Shown: in pieces, positions 43,565 to 56,224 of the stretch | Layout of the letters: each line of letters begins with the position of its first letter | Position numbering within the stretch: the stretch's first letter is position 1 | Source of the DNA: Arcuatula senhousia | Taxonomy: Eukaryota; Mollusca; Bivalvia; Mytilida; Mytilidae | NCBI GenBank assembly: GCA_963971305.1 | Contig: OZ020303.1 | Span: 41,652,106-41,716,105, forward strand | Direction: 5' to 3' | DNA length: 64,000 bases | Made by a program: the position numbers and the translations under genes | Notes under the pieces: model-generated | Told to the model about the DNA's origin: nothing | What the model saw: only the letters and a program-made list of their open reading frames with translations | The model's database searches: none

Positions 43565-43800
43565 GTTTAAATAAATGCGATAAGCTACCTACCCTGAGTA
43601 AAGACACTTGTGAAATAATATTACAAGTGGACTTAAATGACTGCTCAACTTAAAAGGAATGAAAGTTTTAAATAATACTTTTCTTTAAAACTTCTTTCAC
43701 AACACCCACATACGCAAATTTGAATACATTTAAGACAGGTTATTTAAAGAATATGTCCTCTGACACTACTTTCGCCACTGTCTATTTCATTGCACTCATA
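43565..43800. repeat. duplicated block (pairs with 20500-20740)
   Basis: Same ordered words as the 20.5-kb copy in the same orientation, 2 kb upstream of copy C's first recognised exon. Confidence 0.55.
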
Positions 43801-45339
43801 TTACATGTATCATTTCTTAATCTCTTACCTTACAGATATTTCCAAAAATGTATTTATAGAAATTTGTGAAATTCAAATATTATTGGCGCTTATATATCAT
43901 TTTAATAAGATATTAGGATATGTGATATATTTTAATTTTGGTAACCAACGTTTTAGAAGAAAAGTACATAAAATTTAAAAAAGTTAGAACAGAGAGCCAA
44001 TTGACGAAAATCCCGATCAAATTTAAAGTGTTTTTCTAACTGAAAGTATCTATACAAATTAAATGCGTAAGAATTAATAACAGAACATATTTATTTTATA
44101 TTCATGTTTCTTTTTAAACGTTACAATGCAAATAATAGCTTTCGTATTGTGTTGCCAAAAGTTGTATGTTCCAATTATACAAAATAAAATCATACGATCC
44201 TATTTTTTTGTTCTAGACTCGAAAACAGAGCACAGAAATTCACTCTAGTTATGACTTCGTGTTGTTGATTGGTATTTGGTTGTTTTTGTGTTGTATGCTG
44301 ATTGTTTTGTGCTTTTTTCATTCAAGATGACTGGTTATGATTTTGCCCTTTACAACTTTTGATATTCGAATACCCATTTTTTTCTCATTGATCTTGGATT
44401 AATCTCTATATATACATTCATGATATCCAAAAAAAAAGCTATCCCCAAATTTTTCATACTTTTAAAAGCAAATTGTTCCAGAAATGGAATATTTTTTTCT
44501 GATATAATTTTTTATTTTTTCTTACCGTCGATACACCACTAGTTTTTCTAATATAAAATAATAAACATAATATTAAAAAAAGAATTACTATAATGATTTA
44601 ATAAATGAGTGATAATTGAATATACAACGACTTGTCTTTATGTCGTCTCCTGACTTCCAAGCAATCACGATTCTGCTGTCGACACCTGTTAATTGTTCAT
44701 TTGTAGTTTTTTGACTTTCAGCTGGTACACGTATAGTTTTGGCATGTGTAAATCCGTCATTTCATGAAATACACGATGCACGATTTATATACGTTCAACT
44801 ATACATTATACAATTATAGCCCGCAATAGAAGGAAACATATCGAACTGTTATCCTGATGGGGTATGTTGTTTTTACGAGCAAATGCCCGATTCGGGGTGC
44901 TTCTTTAAGAAAGGGACACACTTGTTTTATTATATTTTTGGTACTTCGTTTACCTAGTGAAGTCACATTTTATATATTGATTTTTATGAGAGTGGTTCAA
45001 TCCCGGAGGTTCAATAGTATTGAATTTGCTTCCCTCGGATTGTAAACAAAGGAAAAAAAATATCTAGAATGTTTCCCTGCTTTGTTTACAAATTAAACTT
45101 ATTTTTTATCACATTACTGAAAAAGCCAATCAAATTTACCAAAAATATAATAATATACGATACGATCGTATATCGCATGTACATTGTTCGGTCATCGTGT
45201 GTATATATTACGGTGTGATAACTTCTACATTACAGTGACTTGTTCAACTAACCGTGTTCTAGAAAGTACAAATGCAAGAAAGAAAGGTTTAATCCCATCG
45301 GACAAAAACGTAAAAATTAAGCTATCTTTCAATTATAAA
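43801..45339. other. non-coding stretch
   Basis: No gene accepted. A 10-bp dyad GTAAACAAAG..CTTTGTTTAC spans 45040-45091. A minus-strand open stretch at 44650-44765 looks protein-like for about 45 codons but lacks splice sites (see rejected items). Confidence 0.35.
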
Positions 45340-45700
45340 AGTCTATAACCCCTGTATGTGGTATCTTGACAACCTTGTGAAACTACATGTAATAAAGATT
45401 TTTATTGTTAAAAGCCTCTGATCCTTCGGGTTTTTCTCGTGCTGAGTTGCAAGCAATTTAAGTTTAGTTGACCCTTTATTTTTAGTGACAGTGGTTATGT
45501 TTATCAAATAAAGGATTGTTTGTTATCAACGTGATCCTGCCTGCAAAGTTTTAGTGAAATTAGTTCAGTGATTTAAGATCAAAATATCTTTGAAATAGTT
45601 TACACACGACGGACGACAAAAAATGAAGGACGGCCGACAAAGACGGACGCAGAGTGATAGCAGCTACAATGTATGAAGCTCAAATTGGCATTTGACAAGT
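45340..45700 (+). mobile_element. diverged pearl-like element (same family as 14365-15550)
   Basis: Has ACCCCTGTATGTGGTATC-like words, the 3' unique part (AAGTTTTAGTGAAATTAGTTCAGT), then GACGGACGACAAAAAATGAA and GACGGACGCAGAGTGATAGC, matching GACGGACGCCAAGTGATTGC of the 15.5-kb element. The terminal hairpin is eroded. Confidence 0.6.
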
Positions 45701-48413
45701 GGGCTAAAACCTTTTGCAATGGATCAATAATCATCGTTTGTATTAATTTAATTCGATAACCGTATCTAAAAACATCAGAACAAGCTATTGAACAGCAAAA
45801 AACTATCAGGACAAATAGGATATATCTACTCGACTTAAAAAATTGCGATTGCGATAACTGCTCGCTTATGAGAAGCAATTTATGTAATAGCACTAAGTAC
45901 TTAGTAGTTAATATACTTAGTTGAAAACATTTTTAACAGGTCGAGTCATATGTAAATTTATTTCCAAATAAGGGCACATTCATTTTGCATATTCATGTTC
46001 GATTGTTTATTTACCTGTCGCGTTTATCAATGAATTGATTGAATTATGGGATACGATGATTGATTTGTAGTACTATAAAACGTGCTGAACAGCCGTAAAG
46101 TATTGCAAATTGTAGAGCATGAGAAGAAAATTTGAATGTATTATAAGAAACGAAAATTGCAAAAATATTCTCCTCACAAAGCAAACAAGCCATCGCATGT
46201 TCAGATTTCAAATTGAACGACTCTTTGATATAAAAAAAAAATCTTTCAAACTAGGGATGTTATGCATATTTTTTAATGACTATACAGTTGCAAAAAATAA
46301 CTTTGAATTTTCTAGCCATATTATATCCATGTTTAGGAGATAAATACAAGAGACACATCAAGATATGTATTTTTTCTTCCTTTATAACAAATAACAGTAC
46401 AAAATACTTCATAAAAAATAGCAATACAAAATACATGCATAAAATTTGACAATAAAACGGGTAAAATTATCGTCAGTCAAAAGATGATCGTCATTATCTA
46501 AGATATTTTATTTCTTCTCGAATCAAATTGAGAAAATCGATTCGTTTTGATTTTTTAGCGTATTTTATTTCTGCTTTATAAAGATTTCTTTCTTTTCAAC
46601 GAGGAGGTCTTTTTATGTTTTCATCGATTATAGCAAGAAGCTGGGTTCTCTCCGATTGTGTGCTAGGTATTTTTGTAAATTTAAGAGGAGATGGATATAT
46701 ATACACCTCTTTTAGTGAATTTTTTTTTTTTAAAGTGTCATATTATTGAGTGATAGATTTGTAAAGTCCAAAAAATTTTGAGATATAGGTTTGGTTTTGT
46801 AAAATACATGTATATTTCTATCGGGTTTTTGAAAAGATGCAATTTTTTTTCGCAACTCAACTCCAATTTTGCCCCTTTCAATTGCATATGGTTAGATTTG
46901 TCTTGACTATTTTTCATGTTCAATTATGTTTAGCATATTGTTAGTGCTTTTTTGAATGAGAACTCCATTAATATATCATTATATGTGTTTTGTTCTGATT
47001 AAATAGATTTCAGCTGTATAATGTTAAGATGCAGTTCAAGTTTGAAAAAAATAACCGACGGAACTACAGACGCCGATAGCTAAAAAAAAAGATCGGAGCA
47101 TATAATTAACCAACATATTGCTTTCACACACTGAAACTTCTTTCAAATGAATTAAACTAAAAAACAATGTGGTAATAATTAAATAAAGTGACATAGTTTT
47201 TTTTTTTTATAAAAGACTGCGCTTTCGTAAGAGCTATGTATATATAAAAGTTTTTTAAACGCCATATTTTATTTCATGTATTATGAGAAATATGAAAAAA
47301 AAATCGATCTTCTGTATTATCATGTATTACTGTGGCGGAAAGCTTTACAGACGACTGGGCAAAAGTAACAGAACTGTCAGTTTTTTGAAAGTTTTAAAAT
47401 AAATTAAAAAAATGTCGAATACAATCATGCTATCTACGTTCGAAGAAGGATAACTCTTAATCTATCTATAGGAAATACCTTGCCTTTGTCACCTCTTGTT
47501 TTTACAAATGGATCAGTTTCTAATGACACATTTGGCGATATGGAAAACGCTTCTAACACAAAAATGAATCATTTTTATTCAAAATACTTACAACAGCAAT
47601 CGATTCATGAAATGCAGCATTTTAAAAACGTAAAAGTCGGTTTAAGTGGTAAAAGTGAACGAAAATAACATTGTTTTTTACTTTATATGAATATTATATA
47701 TTCCAATATATGGGACCTCTTTCTGATTTTGCATTCCAAAGATCAGTAGTTACTGAGAAACCTGTTACCCAAATATTTCCCCTCTCATCCGCCGCTGCAC
47801 AACGCCTACCATCCGCCCACCGTTCAACATTCACCATTCAATAGTTCGAATTTTCACTAGACAAATTATCCCCACTACAAATTCCCCTGAAAATTCAAAA
47901 GACTTCACGAAGATATAATGGTAAGTTTGTCTTATCTTGAAATAGGACGGCTCTAAAAATTTGATGCATACTATGCAAATCTGCCCCCTTTTGTCAGAAA
48001 TCAAAATTTCTTTGCCTTTTCTTGCAAGCGGTAAGGTAAAACATTCCCATATTTTGAAATATTTGTGCCCTCACTCCTTTTGTGTTTGGGAAAGGAGCAA
48101 GACCTTTGAAACGACATTATGTGCATATGCATATAAAGACGAACGCGACCTTCAAAAATACAATTTTCAAATTGGCAATCATACACTTACTCGGCATTCA
48201 CGGTAACTTAACTGTATATGTGGTAATTCCACGGATAAAACATGCATTTTCTTAAAACATTACTATTAACAACTATATATGCATGCATAGGTATGTATGC
48301 GTTACCATATGCATTACTATACGCAAATGCTAAAAACTATGCAATCACTATAAATAAAGGCAATCTGAGCATAAAAAAGTTCAAAAATAATATAAAGTTT
48401 AGTTTTCATTTGT
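45701..48413. other. non-coding stretch downstream of gene A
   Basis: No exon recognised on either strand. Confidence 0.4.
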
Positions 48414-48419
48414 TTTATT
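48414..48419 (-). terminator. possible polyadenylation signal of gene A
   Basis: AATAAA on the minus strand, about 230 nt after the stop codon; the first AATAAA-like site after the gene apart from one overlapping the stop itself. Confidence 0.35.
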
Positions 48420-48649
48420 ATAAAAACTATAAAAAATAAAAGTAAAAAGAAGCAAAATGTACTTATTACTAAATTTTCATTCATAAAGTACTACGAATAT
48501 CCCGGCATGCATTTTTCAAAGCAGTCAACTAATTAATATTTAAATTTATGCTGACGTCAAGATTTGTACCTGACTAGACCTTTTTAATGTTAATCTATCC
48601 GTTATCTCTTGAAATGAAGCTTCGTTTTTTCCGTCATCCTCGGCTGTTT

Positions 48650-48857
48650 TTATTTAGCGTTCAATGATATGTCAGTTAGATTTATTCTTTTATCAGCTGG
48701 AATTTCTTCGTATTCACTAATGTTGGTCATGTTGGCGGAATACTTATTTTTTACTTCATGATTGTAAATGTCCATGGAAGTCTCTTTAAGAGTTGTTTCA
48801 TAAACTGGCGGATTCATCTCTTTGCCTGTATTTGTTTGACGTTTCGTTTTTCTAATT
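48650..48857 (-). CDS. gene A exon 9, cytoplasmic tail
   Basis: Acceptor ATCTATAG; starts by completing a Leu codon, then IRKTKRQTNTGKE (stop-transfer basic cluster), PVYETTL, DIYNHEV, NKYSANM, SEYEEIPADK and NLTDISLNAK, then TAA at 48650-48652. Confidence 0.85.
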
Positions 48858-51800
48858 CTATAGATAAAAAAAAACATCATCCCACAATATGTACAATAAT
48901 GTAAAAAAAAAACTTGTCAAAAGGTTGAAAAAGCCAAAATTGAAATAAAATACTGTGCGTATTGTTTGGTCTTCTATTCATATTTCTTATAAACATAAAG
49001 ACAAACCAATTTGTTGAGTCATTGAACCTCATATTTATGCAATCATTATGCGTCAGTCGTTTCTGATTCTACCGTCTTCCATGAAAAATCTACGCCTCTG
49101 AAACCACTGTTGTTTTACAGAATCTGGGCGAAGTTGTGAGATGACCCATTATAGGGTCTGTGGTCATTTAAAGGTAAAACAAACGTTTTTGTTTTCAGTG
49201 TTGCTTTATAAAACTTTTTGTAATGGGGGAAAAGCCACTGCTTGCTTACACTTTAAGTTCATAAAGATCTAGAAACGTATCTATTAAGTCGAAGTTGTCA
49301 GACTAACATTTATAAAATATAAAAGGTTTTGCCATTTAAAGGTAAAATATAACGGTTTTTTTTTGTGTTTTACACTATAGTAAGAAGACTTTTGCAGATA
49401 GAGAAAAGCCGCTTCTTCCTTAATTCATCAGCTCATTAGGCTTCGGAGAGAATCATTGGGTCGAAATTGTTAGATGTTTTATAAGGAATAAAGTTCCTCT
49501 TCAGATTAAGGACCAGGACAGCAATCCAGGCTCCTCGGATACTTTTGTTTTTCTTTTTATGGTTAGCATCTCAAAAGGGACAAAAATACTTTAATCGCAA
49601 ATAATGAAATGTTGTTTCGATGTTGTTTGTCTACATTCTGGATTTTTTTAGCGTCACCGTTAGCAAAGCCATAAAGCAGACACTTTTTGCAAGTCTTCAT
49701 GGAATTGGTGCCACTTTGTAGCTATGATTTGACATGACATGGAGATGTATCTTGGCTTTTTTCAATTCAGTCTGTTGCAAATTAAAATAATCAAATAATA
49801 TAAGGTTATATGTTTTGTTCTTTTGGTGTATTTTTGAAATACTTGTATAATTATCAAATTGTAATAAGCAACAACACGAACAAGTCAATTTGTTTGTCTT
49901 ATCATTGAAATACGAGTATAGTTTTCGAGTATTACTTACAGCAAAAGGACGACAACAACGCAACCCAAACAAAATACAACAGATGTGACAGTTGTAACTA
50001 TCATTGGTATTAGATATTTGTTCTCGTTGTTTTCTAGAAAAAAACGAGTTTTTGGTGAGAACAAAACCAATTAAAAATATTTTCCATTTTATTACAAAAT
50101 CGCATTCACGCCTTTTTTATTACGCTGTACAATAAGATACATTATAATAAGAAATATTCACGTTCATAACGTAATTAGTTCTTTAAGCGGGGACAAGTAT
50201 TTTGAAATCTTTTTCAATTATCAAGTTGATTGCAGCTTGATTATTGTAGTGTGTATTTGTAATTTGTGGTTTTTGTGTATTCTTTAATATCTGAATATTT
50301 TGCGTTTTCTTTTTCGGACTTACGATATTCAAATACACCATTGGTGTTCCTTTGTAAGTTTCACAGATAATAAATAGACTGTTGTTTGTCTCTAGAAAAT
50401 ATTAACTTTTACATGATGGTGTTTAGTTTAAGAACAAACAGACAACTACCAATCTGTTTTGCCTCGGGCGTCTTCTGAGTTGTATTTTCGTCAGTAGTGT
50501 TTGCTACAAGCGTTCCTGTAGGTGTAAACATATTTCAATTGTTTGATATTAATATTAGTTTCTAATTATTGCAATTATAGAATATTTTTATGTAATCCCT
50601 ATCTATGTAAATATGTTCGTTTGATTTATATTGTTATATAATATGCATTTATATTATCTCTGTAAAAGAGGAAATGAAGATATGAATGAATGAATGGCAT
50701 TTGTTTGTGGAGTTTATTATTCTCCATCTTTATCAAAAAAATCATATTGTGTTTGGCATTAACAAACTACTGGCTGGAGTGCTTCTGGTTAGTCTTCAAT
50801 AGACGAAATGCACGCAAGGTGAAGCAAAATTTATTGCCTTGAATTTTGTTTTGTTTTATTATGTTTTGTCCCCTTATGTATTTATATAAGGAGAAGAAAA
50901 AAGGATCAAGTCAATATGCTATGGTGCTAAATAGTAAATGGGCATTGCAAATAGCAAAAATTTGCTAGGAAAGCTGTGCATTTCGATTATTTGCTCTTTT
51001 AATAATAGGTTCTCTTAATGTTATAGCCAGACACCATTCGGCGAAGGATTGTTTAACTTACCAATAATTTCAACCTCGCATATGTTAATGAAGCTATTAA
51101 CGACAAATGGAAAGAATGATATTATAACATAGCGCCCAATGATGACGGGACTTAATCTGTACTCATAAATCAACAATGGATCTGTTATAATATTCAAATC
51201 TTGTGTTGTTATGTTTATTGGCTTGGCAAGGTCTCCTGAAGAATTGGTTACATAAATTTTCAAAGTAGCAGTTATAGGGCTATCTGAAATAAATTATCGA
51301 AATTATTTAGTTTTAATAAGTCGGGCAGTTTCAAATCTAAAAATAAAGACGATAATAAGATGTGGAATAGTTATACTACACAACCTACATTAAAAGCGAA
51401 AATTCAAAAATCCACAATGAAAGACATCCAACAGCATTCAATGTGACTAGTGGTCGCTGCTTTCTCTGTCTTGCATCGGCCCAAAATTAAAAAAATAATT
51501 AAATTATCATTGTTTAACTAAATATTATCAGCGAAAGGCAGATTCAAATGACACTGAACAATTACATTACCATAAACAGAAGAGAAACAAAAAAAAAACA
51601 TTGACCAGGATTGCTGGCTAATGGTAGGAATATATAAAATGTGGCGGTTTTAAACTAGTTCTCTGGCCAACATTCGTCCTGTTAACAGTCTTGAACAAAG
51701 AACAAAAATAAAAAAAAAACAATAAAAATCAAATCAATAAAAGATTAATTCAACAAGAGAGAACCTGAGACTTTAAGACTACATGAAACAAACGAATATT

Positions 51801-54800
51801 GAGAAACTCTGAGAGCCCTCTCTGCAAGCATTTATATCGCAACATTTCCTTTTCAGGGTTATATGTATTTTTGTCTGTCTTTGTTGTCAAAAGAATCATT
51901 AAATGAGATGCAATCGGTTTGCTATTACTATGTTTGTTTATTTGCTGGTGAAAATGAAATTCACTTTTCATAAAGGTAGTCCTTAGGTTCTAGCATCACT
52001 TCTATGCTCTTTTTGTTTAAACCATATGCTTAACCTTCTAGTGAGGAGCAACCATTTGGTTTTCATACCGGAAGGGTCTATGGGTATTTTTCTTCAAAAG
52101 TCGGAGCAAGGCTACTTTTGCAGACTAATGTGTACAATTCGTATTTTAAACCTTGCTATAAAGAAACATCCAAAACATCAGACTGTTTTTTAATCAAAAC
52201 GTTTTAATCCTGTTTTTTTAATATCCTACCTATTTATTTGAAATCTCACCATAGCCCCGCCCCTCCTTCCCATAGCGATCAAATGGTTGCTCTCTAAGGC
52301 AATGGGTATTTAAATTTTCATCTGGCATCTGACCAATCTTCACAAGAGAATACAACCTTAATATTGAACTCTGCATTGGAAAATAAACATAAGTTGTATT
52401 AAAGGATATTTTTTTTTCATGTACTTTATTCATATTTGTCTCATGAAAACCGTTCAAGAAGTCTTGAAGTAGTTTCGCTAATGAAATATTTATACAGACA
52501 GATAAATAAGATGATGCCTACTTATCCCCCATATCAAATCAACAGTGTTTACCTTTCAGTGTTATTAATAGGTCTGTAACAGCATGTTGGTGTTCAGCGT
52601 CAATTTGAATCCAGTTGGTCTGACCCCTGAGTCGAACACAAGATGTTTCTCTTTTATCTCCATCGTTGACAAGGAATTCTGTTTGATTTACAGCCTCGGT
52701 CACAAGAAGTATAGCAGTTTTCGATGTAGCAATATTACCTGATATGAAGCAAAGCGGTATCGATGACTGAATCGAATTTTATAAAAGTCCTAAACTCCAC
52801 AAAAAAAAGAAACACACACCTAAACGAAACCACAATAAGCAACGTGAACTCAAAGTTAAAACGTTTTAGTGAACACATGTGTTCACATAGAATGGCTGTA
52901 AATGTCAGCTTCACATGCATGCATAAAGAAACAATTGACAAGCAATAGGGCACATTTATTATCAATTTGGATGCCAATCGTCTGTTGAAAAAAGTTTACA
53001 TCAGAATATAGCGTTGTTTATTTATTTGGTATGAATTATGTAAAATTACACACGTGTGTTTCTATTCGTAACCTCAGTTCTTCTTAGTCCAGACAGGCAT
53101 AGGTTAGTTAAGTTTTAATTTGGGTCCCAGTTCGGAAAAGGTTTGTTTTATTATTCAATGTTATTCATATTCAAATGGCTTTTTTGCTTTTTCAATCATT
53201 TGTATAGAGCGTCTCTGAAAAGTCTTGGATAGACAAAACGTGCATCTGTTGTAACAAAAAAATTATGGCCTGGAAATGTTTGTTTTGTGGTGTTTATTTG
53301 TTTTTTGTTTCTTTTTTGAACAGAAAACCTATCAAAAATGTCTTACTCTTGTCGCAAAAAAGACCAGCAAATCCCTGTGGACATCCATAGATACATTTCC
53401 CTTCATGCACACATACGTTTTCTCGACATTTTGAGGATGTACATCCCCAAATGCATTCTCTAGTAGTAGGGTTACAATGGTTGTCTATACAGTATTCAGG
53501 GCACGGTAAACTACAGCCTTCTCCCGAAAAACCCTTCTTACAACCTTTAGTGGATGGAAATATATATCAATTATAATATATAATAAGTGTTTTTATTTTA
53601 TTAACTAAATCGGACTTTGTTAAAAAATAATTCTTAACGTACATGTATGAGTACGATTGTTTGTTTCAGTGAAATTTTCGAAATTGAAATGAGTAAGTTT
53701 TGATATTCCTGTCTGACTAAACTGTAAAAATTGTATTGAATTAAACAATTGTATTGTTTTATATTACTTTTTACCTATGACTTGCACATCACATAGTTCT
53801 AGAACTGGAGGTGTAATATAGATACTTGGATAAGTCACCCCTGGTAAGCGTTCATTATAAATGATGACATTGTTTCCTAGTTTGTTACATGTAACATTCT
53901 GTAAGATACTTGGATAGTCGTTGCCATTATGATGGTAACACAAATGTCCAGTTGAAAAATCAATTTCATTATTCGAAATTCTTTTGTTGCTGACATACAA
54001 AGAATATCCAGCGAGACGCCCAGGGTCTATAAAAACAGGAAAAAATATAAGAAAAAAGATAATAGATTTTTATTGTATACATTAATTCGATTCAAAATGA
54101 ACTATATAAATGTAACACATTCAGTGTGAAAAACATTTATTTAAGAGAAAAACACAAAACCTAACAAATCAAGCAAGAGGACCCATCAACGGTTAAATTT
54201 TTAAAAAAATTAACAACATAATTTAAAAATGCTTTTAACATTTTTTCATTTTTTACCTTTTGTTTAAAAAGAAAAATTACAAGAAATTCGAATTCCAAGC
54301 ACTACATTTGCTACACCTGGCGAACATTTGCCTTTAAAGGCTAGAAACGTTAAAATGCAAATACAATGTATATCAATATAATGCTTTTTTCATAAGAGAT
54401 ATTAGTATTACAAAATGTCTTATAATAACTTTTTTGCATAATCCATATTTTATTAACTATATTTAATCACTTTGTACTGTTTTTTTTTCTGGTGTATTGG
54501 GATTCATCTATGAACTACATAGCAAACAAATAAAAGTTGTCTAATTGGTTCATTGTTTTACGGTATTTGACAACATTATTTTGATCTAGGCAAATACGAT
54601 TTACATACATGTTCATTCTTTTCACAGGTTGAAAGAGAAGCAAAGGAATAGTTTATGTCGAAATCACTTAGAAAGGGGAAAGATGGGTTAGGGCGAAAAA
54701 AAATTAGCCTTTATCATGTGTATGGCGCACTATTTGGCAGTACATAAAGGGATACTTTACGTGCACAAAGCGTGGCACTATCCACTCGTTACCACGCTAC

Positions 54801-55750
54801 GGTCAGTGGTCAGGCTCTCTTGTGTAATTTAGATCTGACAACCCCAACGGACGAGGGCCACCCTATAAAGCCCCAAAGTGTACACAACTTGGTCGCTTTG
54901 TAGAACTGAACACTAACCCGATTTTAGAATACCAAGACTATATAGTCGGCTCTTATGACAAGCTAGTCTCTGCGTCAGGATCATTTACCACCCGGGTTTC
55001 ACACGGGACGAATATATTTTATGTACCTTTATTTCTTTTTGCTCTTATTTAGGTTTCTTAGAAATAATCAAACATTTCTCTTATGTACATACAATCTTTT
55101 CTGTAATATATCACTACATTGGAAACATAAACTGCTTTTGAAAATGAAACCATCCACCACACACGAGATATCGTTTGTTCAAGTTTTGTGTGGGTACAGG
55201 AAAAGCTTGACCACTCGTGTGTTGGACCACCGTCGTCGATTGCAAAATCCGCTGACCATGTACCATCGTTATTTGTGTACGTGGTACTTTGAGTGGCTGT
55301 ACCGTTAGGTGACAGGTTTTCTGTAAATGATAAGCAAAATGTTTTCCAAACACTATTAAAATGTCTATGTCAAAGATATTGGTTTGAATGTTTAATATGT
55401 TCTTTTATTGGTCTTTGGGTTAAGGGTAAAGAAGAAAAGCGCTTATGGTTACAATGTAAATTAATGGCAATAAGAAAAAATCGGCTTCATGCAGTTGCTT
55501 CTTCAAATCCAAAATATTGGTGTGCATTTTTTAAGAATAGAATTATATAATGTTGTCATACCTTATGTCCGATCCCTTTGCCTTACTGAAGCAAAAAAAA
55601 ATCTTTTAAAATTAAATATAAGGACCGGAAACTATACTTTTTGGTCAAAATACATGCTTACTATATTTCATTTATCGCGTAAACTATAGTTATATGATTA
55701 CCTTGTGCCAAAATATATTCAAGCACCACTAAAAAAGTGAAAAGCCACAT
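48650..55750 (-). CDS. gene A: type I membrane receptor with FTP lectin-like, EGF-like and second galactose-binding-like domains
   Basis: Nine exons (55702-55750, 55093-55320, 53775-54026, 53347-53544, 52553-52738, 51062-51283, 50450-50515, 49940-50033, 48650-48857) sum to 1,503 bp: 500 codons and TAA. All introns are GT-AG and phases agree (phase 1 throughout, except phase 2 before the last exon). Residues 1-16 are a signal peptide; 17-176 an FTP/F5_8C-like fucolectin domain; 177-242 a Cys-rich EGF/MEGF-like module; 243-378 a second domain of the same fold class (SNIATS.. to ICEVEIIG); 379-406 a Thr/Asn-rich linker; about 407-432 a transmembrane helix; 433-500 the cytoplasmic tail. The tail has Tyr at 451, 463, 471 and 481; SEYEEI (479-484) fits both an ITIM-like pattern and the Src-family SH2 ligand YEEI. 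The fucolectin R-x-D...R motif is approximate (RKD..GR, one residue short), so sugar specificity is open. Orthologue name is not known to me. Inferred role: cell-surface glycan recognition with tyrosine-kinase signalling. Confidence 0.85.
49085..49545 (-). mobile_element. diverged, inverted pearl-like element in gene A intron 8
   Basis: On the minus strand it has GAGGAGCCTGG near its 5' end, TTTTCTCTATCTGCAAAAGT and TTTACCTTTAAATGGC, matching the repeats of 14365-15550. Two decayed repeat units are visible. Confidence 0.6.
49940..50033 (-). CDS. gene A exon 8, transmembrane segment
   Basis: Encodes ENNENK then YLIPMIVTTVTSVVF and CLGCVVVVLL, a strongly hydrophobic stretch of about 25 residues. 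Acceptor TTTTTTCTAG, donor TGCT/GTAAGT, phase 1 to 2. Confidence 0.85.
50450..50515 (-). CDS. gene A exon 7, juxtamembrane linker
   Basis: 66-bp exon encoding TLVANTTDENTTQKTPEAKQ, low-complexity with two N-x-T sites. Acceptor TACACCTACAG, donor ATTG/GTAGTT. Confidence 0.75.
50725..50860 (+). mobile_element. degenerate retrozyme fragment in gene A intron 6
   Basis: GTGTTTGGCATT..TGGAGTGCTTCTGGTTAGTC, AATAGACGAAATGCACGC and AGCAAAATTTATTGCCT match the 357-bp family. CTGATGA has become CTGGTTA and the cleavage triplet is lost, so the ribozyme is dead. Confidence 0.75.
51062..51283 (-). CDS. gene A exon 6, second galactose-binding-like domain, C-terminal half
   Basis: 222 bp. DSPITATLKIYVTNSSGDLA, NITTQDLNII, IGRYVIISF and ICEVEIIG. 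Acceptor TTATTTCAG, donor ATTG/GTAAGT. Confidence 0.85.
51284..52552. other. gene A intron 5
   Basis: No exon inside. The word AAAATCAAATCAATAAAAGA near 51726 recurs at 15550 beside copy B. Confidence 0.4.
52553..52738 (-). CDS. gene A exon 5, second galactose-binding-like domain, N-terminal half
   Basis: 186 bp. SNIATSKTAILLVTEAVNQT, NDGDKRETSCVRLRGQ and LLITLKG; the start NIA and the C-R-L pair are characteristic of F5_8C/FTP-like domains. Confidence 0.85.
53085..53290 (+). mobile_element. degenerate retrozyme fragment in gene A intron 4
   Basis: CAGACAGGCATAGGTTAG, TTATTCATATTCAAATGGC, AGAGCGTCTCTGAAAAGTCT and GGATAGACAAAACGTGC align with the 357-bp family. CTGATGA is CTGAAAA and GAAA is CAAAA, so the ribozyme is dead. 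Confidence 0.75.
53347..53544 (-). CDS. gene A exon 4, EGF/MEGF-like module
   Basis: 198 bp with twelve or more Cys: GCKKGFSGEGCSLPCPEYC, ECIWGCTSSKC and CIYGCPQGFAGLFC. Repeats the GC..GF.G..C pattern of tandem EGF/MEGF modules. Acceptor ACTAAAG, donor AAGA/GTAAGA. Confidence 0.85.
53775..54026 (-). CDS. gene A exon 3, FTP domain C-terminal half
   Basis: 252 bp, the same length as copy B exon 3. PGRLAGYSLYVSN, GHLCYHH, NVTCNKLGNNVIIY and ELCDVQVIG. Donor ATAG/GTAAAA. Confidence 0.9.
54027..54659. other. gene A intron 2, 3' part
   Basis: AT-rich, no exon seen. Confidence 0.4.
54660..55010 (+). repeat. dispersed repeat, copy 2 (pairs with 4780-5070)
   Basis: Has ACTTTACGTGCACAAAGCGTG, CACGCTACGGTCAGTGGTC, AGTCGGCTCTTATGACAAGC and GTCTCTGCG in the order seen at 4780-5070. 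Confidence 0.6.
55093..55320 (-). CDS. gene A exon 2, FTP domain N-terminal half
   Basis: 228 bp. ENLSPNGTATQSTTYTNN, WSADFAIDDGGPTHEWSSF, SCTHT and VVIYYRKD. Acceptor ATCATTTACAG, donor GATT/GTATGT, the same donor as copy B. Confidence 0.9.
55702..55750 (-). CDS. gene A exon 1, signal peptide
   Basis: ATG at 55748-55750; MWLFTFLVVLEYILAQ, then donor CAAG/GTAATC in phase 1, joining to Glu of exon 2. Length (49 bp) equals copy B exon 1, and the C-terminal AQ is a plausible signal peptidase site. Confidence 0.85.
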
Positions 55751-56224
55751 CCCAGGTCATTTAAACCAAATGCTCACAAATCGGCCTCTGTGAAATAATA
55801 AATAATTAAATTGTTGTTTTCACTCACTCTTTGCAGATGATCCGATTCATGTCACAGACATTTCAAAAAATAAAGAAATAAATAAATAAGTAATGTGTTA
55901 ATGAGCTAATCTCTGTAATGACCAAAATATTTCCATAGAAACATGGCACGTCATGTCTTAGATTTGGCAGATTTTCACTTTATAGATTAGAATTGACCAA
56001 TTAATGACAAGAATAACAAGTTGCCATGGAAACGGATGCGGCCTTTTCGAACCCTTTCGGAAACTGCAAAATAAGCCATTTTAAAACATTTGTTTACCAA
56101 AGCAAAGTATTTAAATTTTTAGTCACACTTTTTGTGCCCAATTAGAAGTCTTATTGACCATCTTTAGAAGGGTTTTTATACATAAAATGCATGAATACAA
56201 AGTCAGAAGCAAATGATGAAGGCC
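55751..56224. other. region upstream of gene A
   Basis: Should hold the promoter; no clear TATA/initiator pair stands out. No other gene. Confidence 0.35.

Noticed and set aside
44650..44765. Protein-like minus-strand stretch containing VPAESQKTTNEQ and RIVIAWKSGDD
   Set aside because: Open for about 45 codons but bounded by stops without usable acceptor or donor, and no family recognised.
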